Assembly: GCA_003553905.1 (NCBI GenBank)
Contig: PWEA01000003.1
Location: 1 to 49,521 of the forward strand
Direction of reading: 5' to 3'
DNA length: 49,521 nt
From: Candidatus Aenigmatarchaeota archaeon
GTDB taxonomy: Archaea; Aenigmatarchaeota; Aenigmatarchaeia; PWEA01
Below are positions 35,801 through 41,826 of this stretch, in pieces. Under the pieces are notes generated by a model. That model was not told where the DNA came from and did not search any database. It saw nothing but the letters and a program-made list of their open reading frames with translations. The translations under genes and the position numbers were made by a program. Every line of letters starts with the position of its first letter. Position 1 is the first letter of the stretch.

Positions 35801-36748
35801 CAACCGGACCTCGGCCTGGCTCCCGTTTGGCAGTTCAACAACATCCGTCCCAAAGCTTGTTATGAAGCTGTCCTCGGCCAGTCCGTCGTCCCAGCTATCG
35901 GAAGTCCAGACGCCCGCTTCGTATAGCTGCTCGTACTCATAAGACGCTTCCAGTGCTGTTACTTCGTCCACATTGATTCCAGGTCCGTCTTCGGTATAAA
36001 CATCCCATGATACGTCCATGGTATCGTTTCCGCTCACGTTAAGGGTTTCGCCGTCAAGTATCACATCGTCTTCTTCGTCTTCAATCAATTCTCTTTCCCA
36101 AACGGTGTCGCCGTCCACCTGTATTCTCACCCTCGGGTCCGTTCTATAGTCATCCAGCCGCCATTCAAACAGAAGGGTTATATCATCTATATCCGATACG
36201 TCTACTATTTCCTCGTGATATGTTTCCCAAACACCATCCTCTGAATCAAACAGCACATTGTCAGACCTTGCTACCTCTGTCGTCACTTCCCCGTCCAGAC
36301 CCAATCTTTCATTTTCTATCCTGGTCTGATTGTGTTCGGAGGTCCAGTCGTTCCACTCTGCCTCTGTATTAACCTGCCAGGTCGCCATATCGGCCTCGAG
36401 GAGACTGTTCCCAGATCCATCTTCTGTAGAACTGGTGTTTTCCCCTTCTACCTCACCTGCCAAAACCGTACTTCCGAGGAAAGAATCTGCGTAACCATGG
36501 AGCATATCCCCGGAAGATGAACTAAACGGGTTAGTGAAACCTACTTGGTAGACCAAAAAAACTCCCAAAAAAAGTGCTACGCAGAGGACCAACAAACGGA
36601 AAAAAAGATTCCCAGAACTCCTGGGACTGACGTCCCGTTCCTTGGAAAATTTCTCATTGAACTTCTGTCTGGGAGACGGTTCTCCGTCTAATACAAATCC
36701 GGGTTCACCAGAATCTCCTATATCCTTTTCCATATCGCTCCGTTTCAA
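29819..36748 (-). CDS. Giant (2309 aa) type II membrane-anchored surface protein: five FnIII-like repeats, two GLUG-like regions, Gly-rich domain, C-terminal domain shared with the 205-aa protein
   Basis: Single uninterrupted ORF; N-terminal TM FFRLLVLCVALFLGVFLVYQVGF; repeated SATLHGEL..DADVYFDWREEG..TEW..T..TLTDIGEFQ..L..L...TTYEFRAVA; GGLLGNNDGDGVVSNSYA/VAGLVGQNLDGQITNSYS; many N-x-S/T sequons. Confidence 0.9.
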   Translation of the reverse strand: MKRSDMEKDIGDSGEPGFVLDGEPSPRQKFNEKFSKERDVSPRSSGNLFFRLLVLCVALFLGVFLVYQVGFTNPFSSSSGDMLHGYADSFLGSTVLAGEVEGENTSSTEDGSGNSLLEADMATWQVNTEAEWNDWTSEHNQTRIENERLGLDGEVTTEVARSDNVLFDSEDGVWETYHEEIVDVSDIDDITLLFEWRLDDYRTDPRVRIQVDGDTVWERELIEDEEDDVILDGETLNVSGNDTMDVSWDVYTEDGPGINVDEVTALEASYEYEQLYEAGVWTSDSWDDGLAEDSFITSFGTDVVELPNGSQAEVRLGVDTTGDGEIDQWSDWKGLEEGSNAFDTEDFDLSEGSRYSVEYELRQDENGGPLIEGYVLEVEEDIEIPYFDVTIIGTDSPVMEGENLTVTVDIYNIGELEGTQDIELLDFDSNLVDTHENLTLGVDENETMDLVWETEVGEGGTDMVTVQSEDDEDAEEVIIEEKGLNLSTNEADNITSESAVLRGELVNMVGYEEAQVYFQYREEMGEEVPWENTSEKTMTELGDFYHEVSGLYENTDYEFRTTAETEEETVYGDVLTFRTLRHLHVETGPPKYVSITDATVSGDLRSLRGYDEGHAFFRYRKKGETGWSETDEQILTEPDTYSETIQELKPYKTYEYRAVVHGSDEDVGEIQSFTAGGLGTAEDPFLVEDWYHLNQTRENLTAYYELQNDLNETSPGYDEVAGETANEDAPGGQGFVPIGSNHDQQEWIDWGDEERFSGTFDGGGHSISGIHAEWSGYWNGLFAHLDGGEVVNLSVEGSYFYLYDGDVDAYYIGAIAGRVTGGARILRSASLGNDVITEHRFTGGITGDLFEGEVVDCYSTSSVQADDEYAGGGAGRNDGTVENSYATGAVVGDGDYFGGLLGNNDGDGVVSNSYANEDTVDTADFIGTDEGTKDENSGLRNTEEMTWEYEARNGEETYYTWNMSQDGTATWLSGEHATVEDHQSNVGYPALGWQEWKDVAIIVDTKPVDDIGTTSATLHGNLTDLREDFTEADVYFEYRQEGVVEWNETTNTTLYEAGPFNETVDGLEAYTTHEFRAVGVANGEEGRGNTLTFTPGGSGTGEDPFLIENWYHLDSVRNNLTAQYEVINDINQTSEGYGELVDTEEGWDPIGGEDSPFTGVLYGRGHTITGLEINRPDTDYVGLFAATEGGRIEAVGLEDINITGRVIVAGLVGEIQAGANVHNSYSIGEVYAGQDAGDFSVAAGLVGQNLDGQITNSYSVVNVTGDGLNVAGLVGENYADIRRSYAAGNIVGHGDQVAGLAGVHDGNIVDSYSTASVQGGTLVGGLIVGSSEEAEAFVKNSYATGYVDAEGTSGGLVAWDGETIVENSYWNTNTTGQDTSYGGEPRTTEQMTWEYSEDPAVYEEWDMSSEEHETWYSGDHEIVRDHENNTGYPALGWQGPHFGDDFVTPGIVRTVNVSDLYVVSIELAGAGGAGGWSGRGGDGAYFEGEFDVTDFDELSVYVGEGGEYGGSGGWGYHRGGDAAGTYTGAGGGSTEVVADEGTEKEVWLAGADAGGGGADTDDGYETGGSGGGRCGEGGNGTEYGDPEDAECSNGGYGGYGGDGHGDGDGHPAGVGDMNYNDEYLVKLISAGAGVGASGGDAQERGDDGYVTVSDTEPIEVSTIGADNTSASSALLQGELTRLFAYDSVEAYFKHRVVGEEEWTSTDPQTLTETGEFLRQVTGLNETSRHEFKAVVETEDEVYEGLVSEFFAADWSVVGPHQLPEGSWFADVEDFEGVQEVKVDSHNRLQLMFGFQEVLDNIHLYDSEDPWEIERIQNGGSTGWVSYDQFEEGGSIESWSEQEDVEEATVTQTFDGFMPEDVDGDLDFSAAYKVEYERDEPLQSDIIFEIRDGGTWETLLSHSGSTGWVEESATYTPTGEVDAVRTNIYLQSDSHPHGDEAWAYVDAMNLTADFAHSEGYRISTSYDTGIEDVSESEVTWESYEPAGTDVNISLAFTDTDQMPEMDSEDWFEATDGEPFVEEGANLTEEYLWFKYDLSTETEESPTVESITAWINEVSLDVQTDEATDISHDSATLHGELIELGGYDDADVYFDWREEGATEWNSTEVETLTDIGEFQHNLSNLQGVTTYEFRAVAEADGTVSEGDVLNFTTDYIWIEIAPSNALEAGVDFGEMSPGSQDVDAGDNNPGGNTGYNITIDPATNVDVDLYHFTDGGGLTSGDDFMSAEHVVHQANVTDPDGSNLVVDGAIEFNVTDYSLIGDGVCSDLVAGDDCWLRYWLNVPEAQPTGDYNTTYHYCATESGSGSDVCGA
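31780..32370 (-). other. Glycine-rich domain within the giant surface protein
   Basis: ELAGAGGAGGWSGRGGDGAYFEGEF...GEGGEYGGSGGWGYHRGG...GGYGGYGGDGHGDGDG; resembles ALK-type Gly_rich domains. Confidence 0.6.
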
Positions 36749-36819
36749 AAAAACTTCCCTCTCAGATATATTGTTATGGTATCATATTATCTGTCGATGG
36801 TTATAACCTTTAAGTCCGC

Positions 36820-36927
36820 GTCGACCGACATAAGCCGACCAGAACTACAAACAACAGATATTGGCTGAAGAGCAACACGGTTGGAAATTTTCGACCAGTG
36901 GTATAATATTTTTATATGTCGACCAAC
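36820..36927. promoter_or_regulatory. Candidate operator: repeated CGACC motifs upstream of and across the wHTH gene start
   Basis: CGACC at 36822, 36836, 36892 and 36920 (spacings 14, 56, 28), next to TATA-like TTTTTATA at 36908-36915. Confidence 0.35.
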
Positions 36928-36945
36928 AAACTTGAACCGGATATT

Positions 36946-37323
36946 ATGAAGAGCTCCAAGCAAGATGTTACTGTTAACAAAGATCTTCTTGAGATAAAGG
37001 ATAGGATAAGAAGGCCTGTGAGTAGGAAAGACAGGAGAAGTGAAATGGCTCAGTTAGAGTCGCAGATCAGTGATATCAGCGACAAGATAGACGACATAAG
37101 AGAAAATATATCAGGCGGAAGTAGCAGTAATGTCAAATTAAAAAAGAAGAAGGAGATAGTATGTCTTCTAAAAGAGGAAGGTAGGATCACCACCAGTGAG
37201 CTCTCGGACATAATAGACCTTTCCAGAACGCGCTGCTCAGAATATCTAAACGAAATGAAAAAAGAAGGAATCCTCAAGGGATCAAAAGAAGGAAGAAAAA
37301 AATACTACGAGCTTGACATATGA
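36946..37323 (+). CDS. Coiled-coil + winged-helix transcriptional regulator
   Basis: ORF 36916..37323. ATG 36946 fits a leaderless start about 30 bp after the TATA-like box. EIVCLLKEEGRITTSELSDIIDLSRTRCSEYLNEMKKEGILKGSKEGRKKYYEL. Confidence 0.75.
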   Translation: MKSSKQDVTVNKDLLEIKDRIRRPVSRKDRRSEMAQLESQISDISDKIDDIRENISGGSSSNVKLKKKKEIVCLLKEEGRITTSELSDIIDLSRTRCSEYLNEMKKEGILKGSKEGRKKYYELDI

Positions 37324-38111
37324 GTTTCAATAAAGACACGAACAATGGAAAGATAATATCTGTGGCTTCGGGTAAAGGGGGGACAGGAAAAACAGTAACT
37401 TCCCTAAATCTAGCCATGGAACTCCACAGTCTAGGGAAGGATGTTACAGTTGTAGATGCCGACCTAGAAGATCCAAATATAGGAATAAACCTCGGGCTTT
37501 ACTCCCCAAAGTCAACCATAAACAAATCGCTTGAGAATGATGAAAGCCTTATAGAGGCCATGCACATCCACGAAACGGGTATAAAACTTGTCCCGGCTTC
37601 GCTTTCGATAAACTACCTAAACACAAACTTCAGATCCTTAAAGGATAGATTCAAAGACCTAGGTGGCTATGTAATAATAGACTGTGGTCCGGGAATCAGC
37701 GAAAAGGTGATTTCCTGTATAGATCAGTCCGACGCTGTCGTTGCTGTGACTAATCCAATGAGATCCGCTGTTTCTGGGCTTGTGAGACTTACTGAAATAG
37801 TCAAAGACATGGAAAAGGACTTGGAAGGTATTGTTGTCAATAATCTCACATCTAAAGAGATAACATCGGAGGAGATAAGCAGTATAACCGGCTACAACGT
37901 TCTCGGAGAGATTCCATACGATATAAATGTCGACAGAAGTATAATAAACAAAGAGCCTCTGGTCAAATACAAGCCCTATTCAAAGGCGGCTATTGCATAC
38001 AAAAAAATAGCCCACGGACTTATAGATGAAGATTTCGAACCTGATCTTTCTCAGCACATAAAAAGATACACCGACCTGTTTCTATCGAAAATGGGACTAA
38101 ATAAACAATAG
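37320..38111 (+). CDS. MinD/ParA-family P-loop ATPase
   Basis: VASGKGGTGKTVTSLNLA deviant Walker A, VDADLEDPNIGINLGL, VIIDCGPGI. ATGA overlap with the wHTH gene. Confidence 0.92.
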   Translation: MSFNKDTNNGKIISVASGKGGTGKTVTSLNLAMELHSLGKDVTVVDADLEDPNIGINLGLYSPKSTINKSLENDESLIEAMHIHETGIKLVPASLSINYLNTNFRSLKDRFKDLGGYVIIDCGPGISEKVISCIDQSDAVVAVTNPMRSAVSGLVRLTEIVKDMEKDLEGIVVNNLTSKEITSEEISSITGYNVLGEIPYDINVDRSIINKEPLVKYKPYSKAAIAYKKIAHGLIDEDFEPDLSQHIKRYTDLFLSKMGLNKQ

Positions 38112-38141
38112 TCCCGGCTCGTCAACAAAAAAGATACAAAG

Positions 38142-38294
38142 ATGATAGGCAACAAAAAGAACAACAAGAAAAAAATAATCGAAAGGTTGGGTCTAGAATA
38201 CTCTGAGAAACATGAATGCTACGAGGACAGACATGCATACTATCATTTCGAAGGAGAAAACATCAAGAAGATAGAACCAAAACAGTTGAAATAA
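38142..38294 (+). CDS. Candidate 50-aa basic microprotein, not in the ORF track
   Basis: MIGNKKNNKKKIIERLGLEYSEKHECYEDRHAYYHFEGENIKKIEPKQLK*. Lies 30 nt after minD on the same strand. Confidence 0.4.
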   Translation: MIGNKKNNKKKIIERLGLEYSEKHECYEDRHAYYHFEGENIKKIEPKQLK

Positions 38295-38373
38295 ACATAG
38301 ACAACTATACACCTAGTGATTTTTGCTCGAGTCATACTTGAACAACAACCAGTATTAATCCTAAAGGATATAA

Positions 38374-38517
38374 TGGTCCCCCGACCGTGATTTGAACACG
38401 GGACCTATCGGTATCGGCAGAGATGCTAATCCAAAGCACCGTGTCATCATACCGCGAGGCAATCATCCAAGGCGCTCGTCTACAGCCGATCGCTCTGCCA
38501 GCCTGAGCTATCGGGGG
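38374..38517 (-). tRNA. tRNA-Tyr(GTA) with intron of about 67 nt (38413-38479), CCA encoded
   Basis: Acceptor CCCCCGA/TCGGGGG (archaeal C1-G72), D-stem GCTC/GAGC, anticodon stem ATCGG/CCGAT around CTGTAG|intron|A, variable AGGTC, T-arm CCGTG-TTCAAAT-CACGG, ACCA. Confidence 0.88.
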
Positions 38518-38608
38518 ACGTAGATACTCAGGAACGTTCAATTGTTTGGTACTGCCCTTTATTTATCTTTCGGTTATACTTTTATTTCTCAAAGAGGTAA
38601 AGATTTCC

Positions 38609-39040
38609 ATGGATAAGTTCAAGGTTCTTGAAGACGAGGCCACTGCAGACATAGCCTTTGTAGCATACGGGAAAAGTTTGGAGGAGCTCTATGAAAACGC
38701 CGGCATCGGTATATTTTCTCTGATAACAAAGATTGAGGATGTGGATCAGATTCAGGTCGACCTGATAACCATAGAAGCCGAGGACAGGGAAGCACTTATG
38801 CTGGACTTTCTCAATGAGCTCGTCTATAGATGGGACACTGAAAAAATCCTTTTCTCTGACTTTTCATGCAGTATCGATGAATCGGATGGAAGCCTGAGAC
38901 TGTCTGCCGAATGCCGCGGAGAGATTTTCGATGAAGACAAACACAAAATAAAGGCATCCATCAAGGCTGTCACCTACTTTGGAATGAAAATAGTGGAAGA
39001 AGACGGGATCTGGAAATCCAAAATCACGCCTGATGTATGA
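38609..39040 (+). CDS. Archease (RtcB cofactor)
   Basis: Start MDKFKVLEDEATADIAFVAYGKSLEELYENAG; DFLNELVYRWDTEKILFSDF; IKASIKAVTYFGMKI. RBS-like AAAGAGGT. Confidence 0.93.
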   Translation: MDKFKVLEDEATADIAFVAYGKSLEELYENAGIGIFSLITKIEDVDQIQVDLITIEAEDREALMLDFLNELVYRWDTEKILFSDFSCSIDESDGSLRLSAECRGEIFDEDKHKIKASIKAVTYFGMKIVEEDGIWKSKITPDV

Positions 39041-39109
39041 GTAAGAATATATTGAACAGATACAACAAAAGAATTTAAGTATACTGCTATAACTACTAGG
39101 TGTGGGAAA

Positions 39110-39595
39110 ATGAAAACATATCTAACAGTGTTTTTCAACTCCAATGGAGACAAACCAACGGAGGTCACAGAAGTCTTTGATGATCTAGGATTTAAGCCGA
39201 ACAGAGGAGTATATGACTACAGATATGACTGGGACGATGAAACCTCCTTTGAGCAGATAATGAGTATAGGTGATAAGATACAGGAGCTTCTCAAAGGCAA
39301 GAAGATACTGTTTCAGATGGAAACCAGCGAAGGGGATATGGAAGAAATTTCGGGAGATGAAATGAAGACCTACCTGAAGCTCATATTTAGGAGCGATGGA
39401 GGCGAAGCACCCTCTAAGGTAGACGAAAAGGTCGTTGATCTCATGGAGATAGGATTTGAACCAATAAAGGGTGAATATGATTATGTTTACAGGTGGCCGG
39501 AAAAAAGCAACATCCGAGGATTTCTAGAGGTCGCTGATAGAGTCTACAAAGCCCTCGAAGGTTGTGGTGTATTCTTTAAGTTAAAGACCGTATAA
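39110..39595 (+). CDS. Uncharacterised protein with two tandem copies of an approx. 75-aa domain, between archease and rtcB
   Basis: MKTYLTVFFNSNGDKPTEV..LGFKPNRGVYDYRYDW... repeated as MKTYLKLIFRSDGGEAPSKV..IGFEPIKGEYDYVYRW.... Confidence 0.75.
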   Translation: MKTYLTVFFNSNGDKPTEVTEVFDDLGFKPNRGVYDYRYDWDDETSFEQIMSIGDKIQELLKGKKILFQMETSEGDMEEISGDEMKTYLKLIFRSDGGEAPSKVDEKVVDLMEIGFEPIKGEYDYVYRWPEKSNIRGFLEVADRVYKALEGCGVFFKLKTV

Positions 39596-39671
39596 CTGAT
39601 TCGAAACTGTGTTTCTTGAAGTAATTATAAAAGAAAAGGTTAGTATAATAAATTCCGGGGTCTGTGATACT

Positions 39672-41105
39672 ATGTCTGAGCTCGAGGAAGTAGATGAAAA
39701 TATATGGGAAATGAAGAAAGAAGGTGGCATGAATGTCCCCGGTAGAGTTTACGCTTCAAAAAAGCTACTGGAGCAGATAAAACAGGACAGAACCCTCGAA
39801 CAGATAAAAAACGTTGCACATCTACCCGGAATACAAAAACATTCTATAGCCATGCCAGATGCCCACCAAGGTTATGGATTTCCTATTGGAGGCGTGGCAG
39901 CCCTAGATACCGAGGAAGGTGGAATAAGTCCCGGTGGAGTCGGCTACGATATTAACTGTGGTGTCAGGCTCGTTAAAACTCCACTCAAAGCCTCGGAAGT
40001 TAGAGGAAAACTCAAAGAACTATTAAATGTACTTTTCCAGAAGATCCCATCTGGTGTAGGAAAGGGTTCCAGATTTTCTCTTTCCAAAAACGAGCTAAAG
40101 GAAGTTTTGGAGGAAGGAGCAGAGTGGGCTATTGAAAACGGATACGGAGTCGAAAAAGATCTCAAGACAGTTGAAGAAAACGGACGAATGTCTGGAGCAG
40201 ACGCCGGTGAAGTATCGGAAAAGGCTCTTAACCGTGGAAAGGAACAAGTGGGGTGTCTGGGGGCAGGTAACCATTTTTTGGAAATTGAAAAGGTAGGAAA
40301 CATAGACAACGAAGAAATTGCCAAAGAGTTTGGACTGCAGGAAGATCAGGTTTGTCTGATGATACATACAGGATCGCGTGGATTTGGTCACCAGGTATGT
40401 ACGGACTATCTCCGCGAAACCGAGAAAAAGTACAAAAACGTTGTAAGAAAACTACCGGACAAGGAGCTTGTATACGCGCCTGGGGGAAGTAAAATGGCAG
40501 ATCGATATTTCAAAGCTATGAGTTGTGCTGTAAACTTTGCCTTTGTAAATAGACAGGTAATAATGCACCAAGCCAGGGAAGCCTTCGGAGAGGTTTTAGG
40601 TCTGGACTATGAAGACATGGAGCTTCTGTACGGCGTCTGTCACAATGTTGCAAAGAAAGAAACACATAAAACCAACGACGGGAGGAGGAAAGTTTATGTT
40701 CATAGAAAAGGAGCTACAAGGGCTTTTCCACCGGACCACAAAAAGGTTCCGAAGAAGTATAGAAAAGTAGGGCAACCTGTTCTTATCCCAGGAAATATGG
40801 GCGAAGGTAGCTATCTACTGAGAGGAAAGGAGAAGTCTATGGAACTATCGTTCGGTACGGCACCACACGGATCCGGACGAACCATGTCAAGAACAAAAGC
40901 CAAGGGCAAGTTCTGGGGAGAAACCGTAGCCAGAGACCTCAAAGAAAAAAAGGACATACTTGTCAAGGCAGCATCAATGCCGGTTGTAGCCGAGGAAGCA
41001 CCCGGAGCCTACAAAAACCTCAGAGACGTAGTAGATGTCTCAGATGATATCGGTGTGGCTGAAAAGGTACTGAAGCTCGATACGATGGGTGTCATAAAGG
41101 GTTAA
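39672..41105 (+). CDS. rtcB: RNA-splicing ligase RtcB
   Basis: MPDAHQGYGFPIGGVAA, GGVGYDINCGVRL, GAGNHFLE, IHTGSRGFGHQ, PHGSGRTMSR. No intein by length. Confidence 0.96.
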   Translation: MSELEEVDENIWEMKKEGGMNVPGRVYASKKLLEQIKQDRTLEQIKNVAHLPGIQKHSIAMPDAHQGYGFPIGGVAALDTEEGGISPGGVGYDINCGVRLVKTPLKASEVRGKLKELLNVLFQKIPSGVGKGSRFSLSKNELKEVLEEGAEWAIENGYGVEKDLKTVEENGRMSGADAGEVSEKALNRGKEQVGCLGAGNHFLEIEKVGNIDNEEIAKEFGLQEDQVCLMIHTGSRGFGHQVCTDYLRETEKKYKNVVRKLPDKELVYAPGGSKMADRYFKAMSCAVNFAFVNRQVIMHQAREAFGEVLGLDYEDMELLYGVCHNVAKKETHKTNDGRRKVYVHRKGATRAFPPDHKKVPKKYRKVGQPVLIPGNMGEGSYLLRGKEKSMELSFGTAPHGSGRTMSRTKAKGKFWGETVARDLKEKKDILVKAASMPVVAEEAPGAYKNLRDVVDVSDDIGVAEKVLKLDTMGVIKG

Positions 41106-41140
41106 AACGGGACCAATCTTTTTTATATTCTTTTTTACAA

Positions 41141-41824
41141 ATGATGTATATGGAAGTTGAAAGAGTCGAAACTGGGATACCGGGACTTGATGATCTACTA
41201 AACGGCGGTATACCTAAAAGGAACGTGGTTTTGGTTAGCGGTGAATCGGGTGCTGGAAAGACAACCTTCTGCAGCCAGTTTCTGTGGAAGGGACTTCAGG
41301 AAGGAGAAAACTGTATGTTCGTGACTTTCGAAGAATCTCCCTCACAGATAAAGGAAGAGGCCAGACTATTTGGATGGGATTTCGAAAAACACGGCGATAG
41401 TATAACTATAAGAGGAAAAGATCCATTTGATGAGGGGGACGAAGAACTTTTCTGGTTTAGGGATGAACTCGAGAAAAATGAAGTCGATAGACTTGCCTTG
41501 GATTCAACATCTATACTGTCTCTATACCACGAAAATCCATACGAAATAAGGAAGGCTATATATGAAATGATAAAAGTGATAAAGGAGACGGGCACCACAG
41601 CCATTGTAACTGCCGAGTCCCCGGCTGGTGAAGAAAAGCTGACAAGACACGATGTAGTTCAGTACGCTGTGGATGGAGTAATAGCCCTATATTTTGAGGG
41701 TATTGGAAAAAGGGGATATAGATCTGTTCAGGTTAGAAAAATGAGGAGAAGTGACATATCCACCGAGACGCTTTCTTTCGAAATAACAAGCAACGGACTT
41801 GATGTTGGTCAGTCGATAGTTTAG
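41141..41824 (+). CDS. KaiC-like RecA-superfamily ATPase (single domain)
   Basis: GIPGLDDLLNGGIPKRNVVLVSGESGAGKTTFCSQFL. Confidence 0.92.
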   Translation: MMYMEVERVETGIPGLDDLLNGGIPKRNVVLVSGESGAGKTTFCSQFLWKGLQEGENCMFVTFEESPSQIKEEARLFGWDFEKHGDSITIRGKDPFDEGDEELFWFRDELEKNEVDRLALDSTSILSLYHENPYEIRKAIYEMIKVIKETGTTAIVTAESPAGEEKLTRHDVVQYAVDGVIALYFEGIGKRGYRSVQVRKMRRSDISTETLSFEITSNGLDVGQSIV

Positions 41825-41826
41825 TT

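Noticed and set aside
38420-38445. tRNA-Ser(GGA)-like anticodon hairpin GTGCT-TTGGATT-AGCAT within the tRNA-Tyr intron
   Set aside because: The 5' half has a class I D-arm and C1-G72, the exon anticodon stem ATCGG/CCGAT pairs exactly around GTA, and the variable loop is AGGTC; the Ser-like hairpin is best read as intron structure.
38413-38479. Box C-like ATGATGA in the tRNA-Tyr intron (possible intron-encoded C/D sRNA)
   Set aside because: No matching box D (CTGA) or convincing D'/C' arrangement was found, so the call is unsupported.
39609-41105. Possible intein in RtcB
   Set aside because: Length (~477 aa from MSELEE) and uninterrupted motifs fit an intein-free RtcB.
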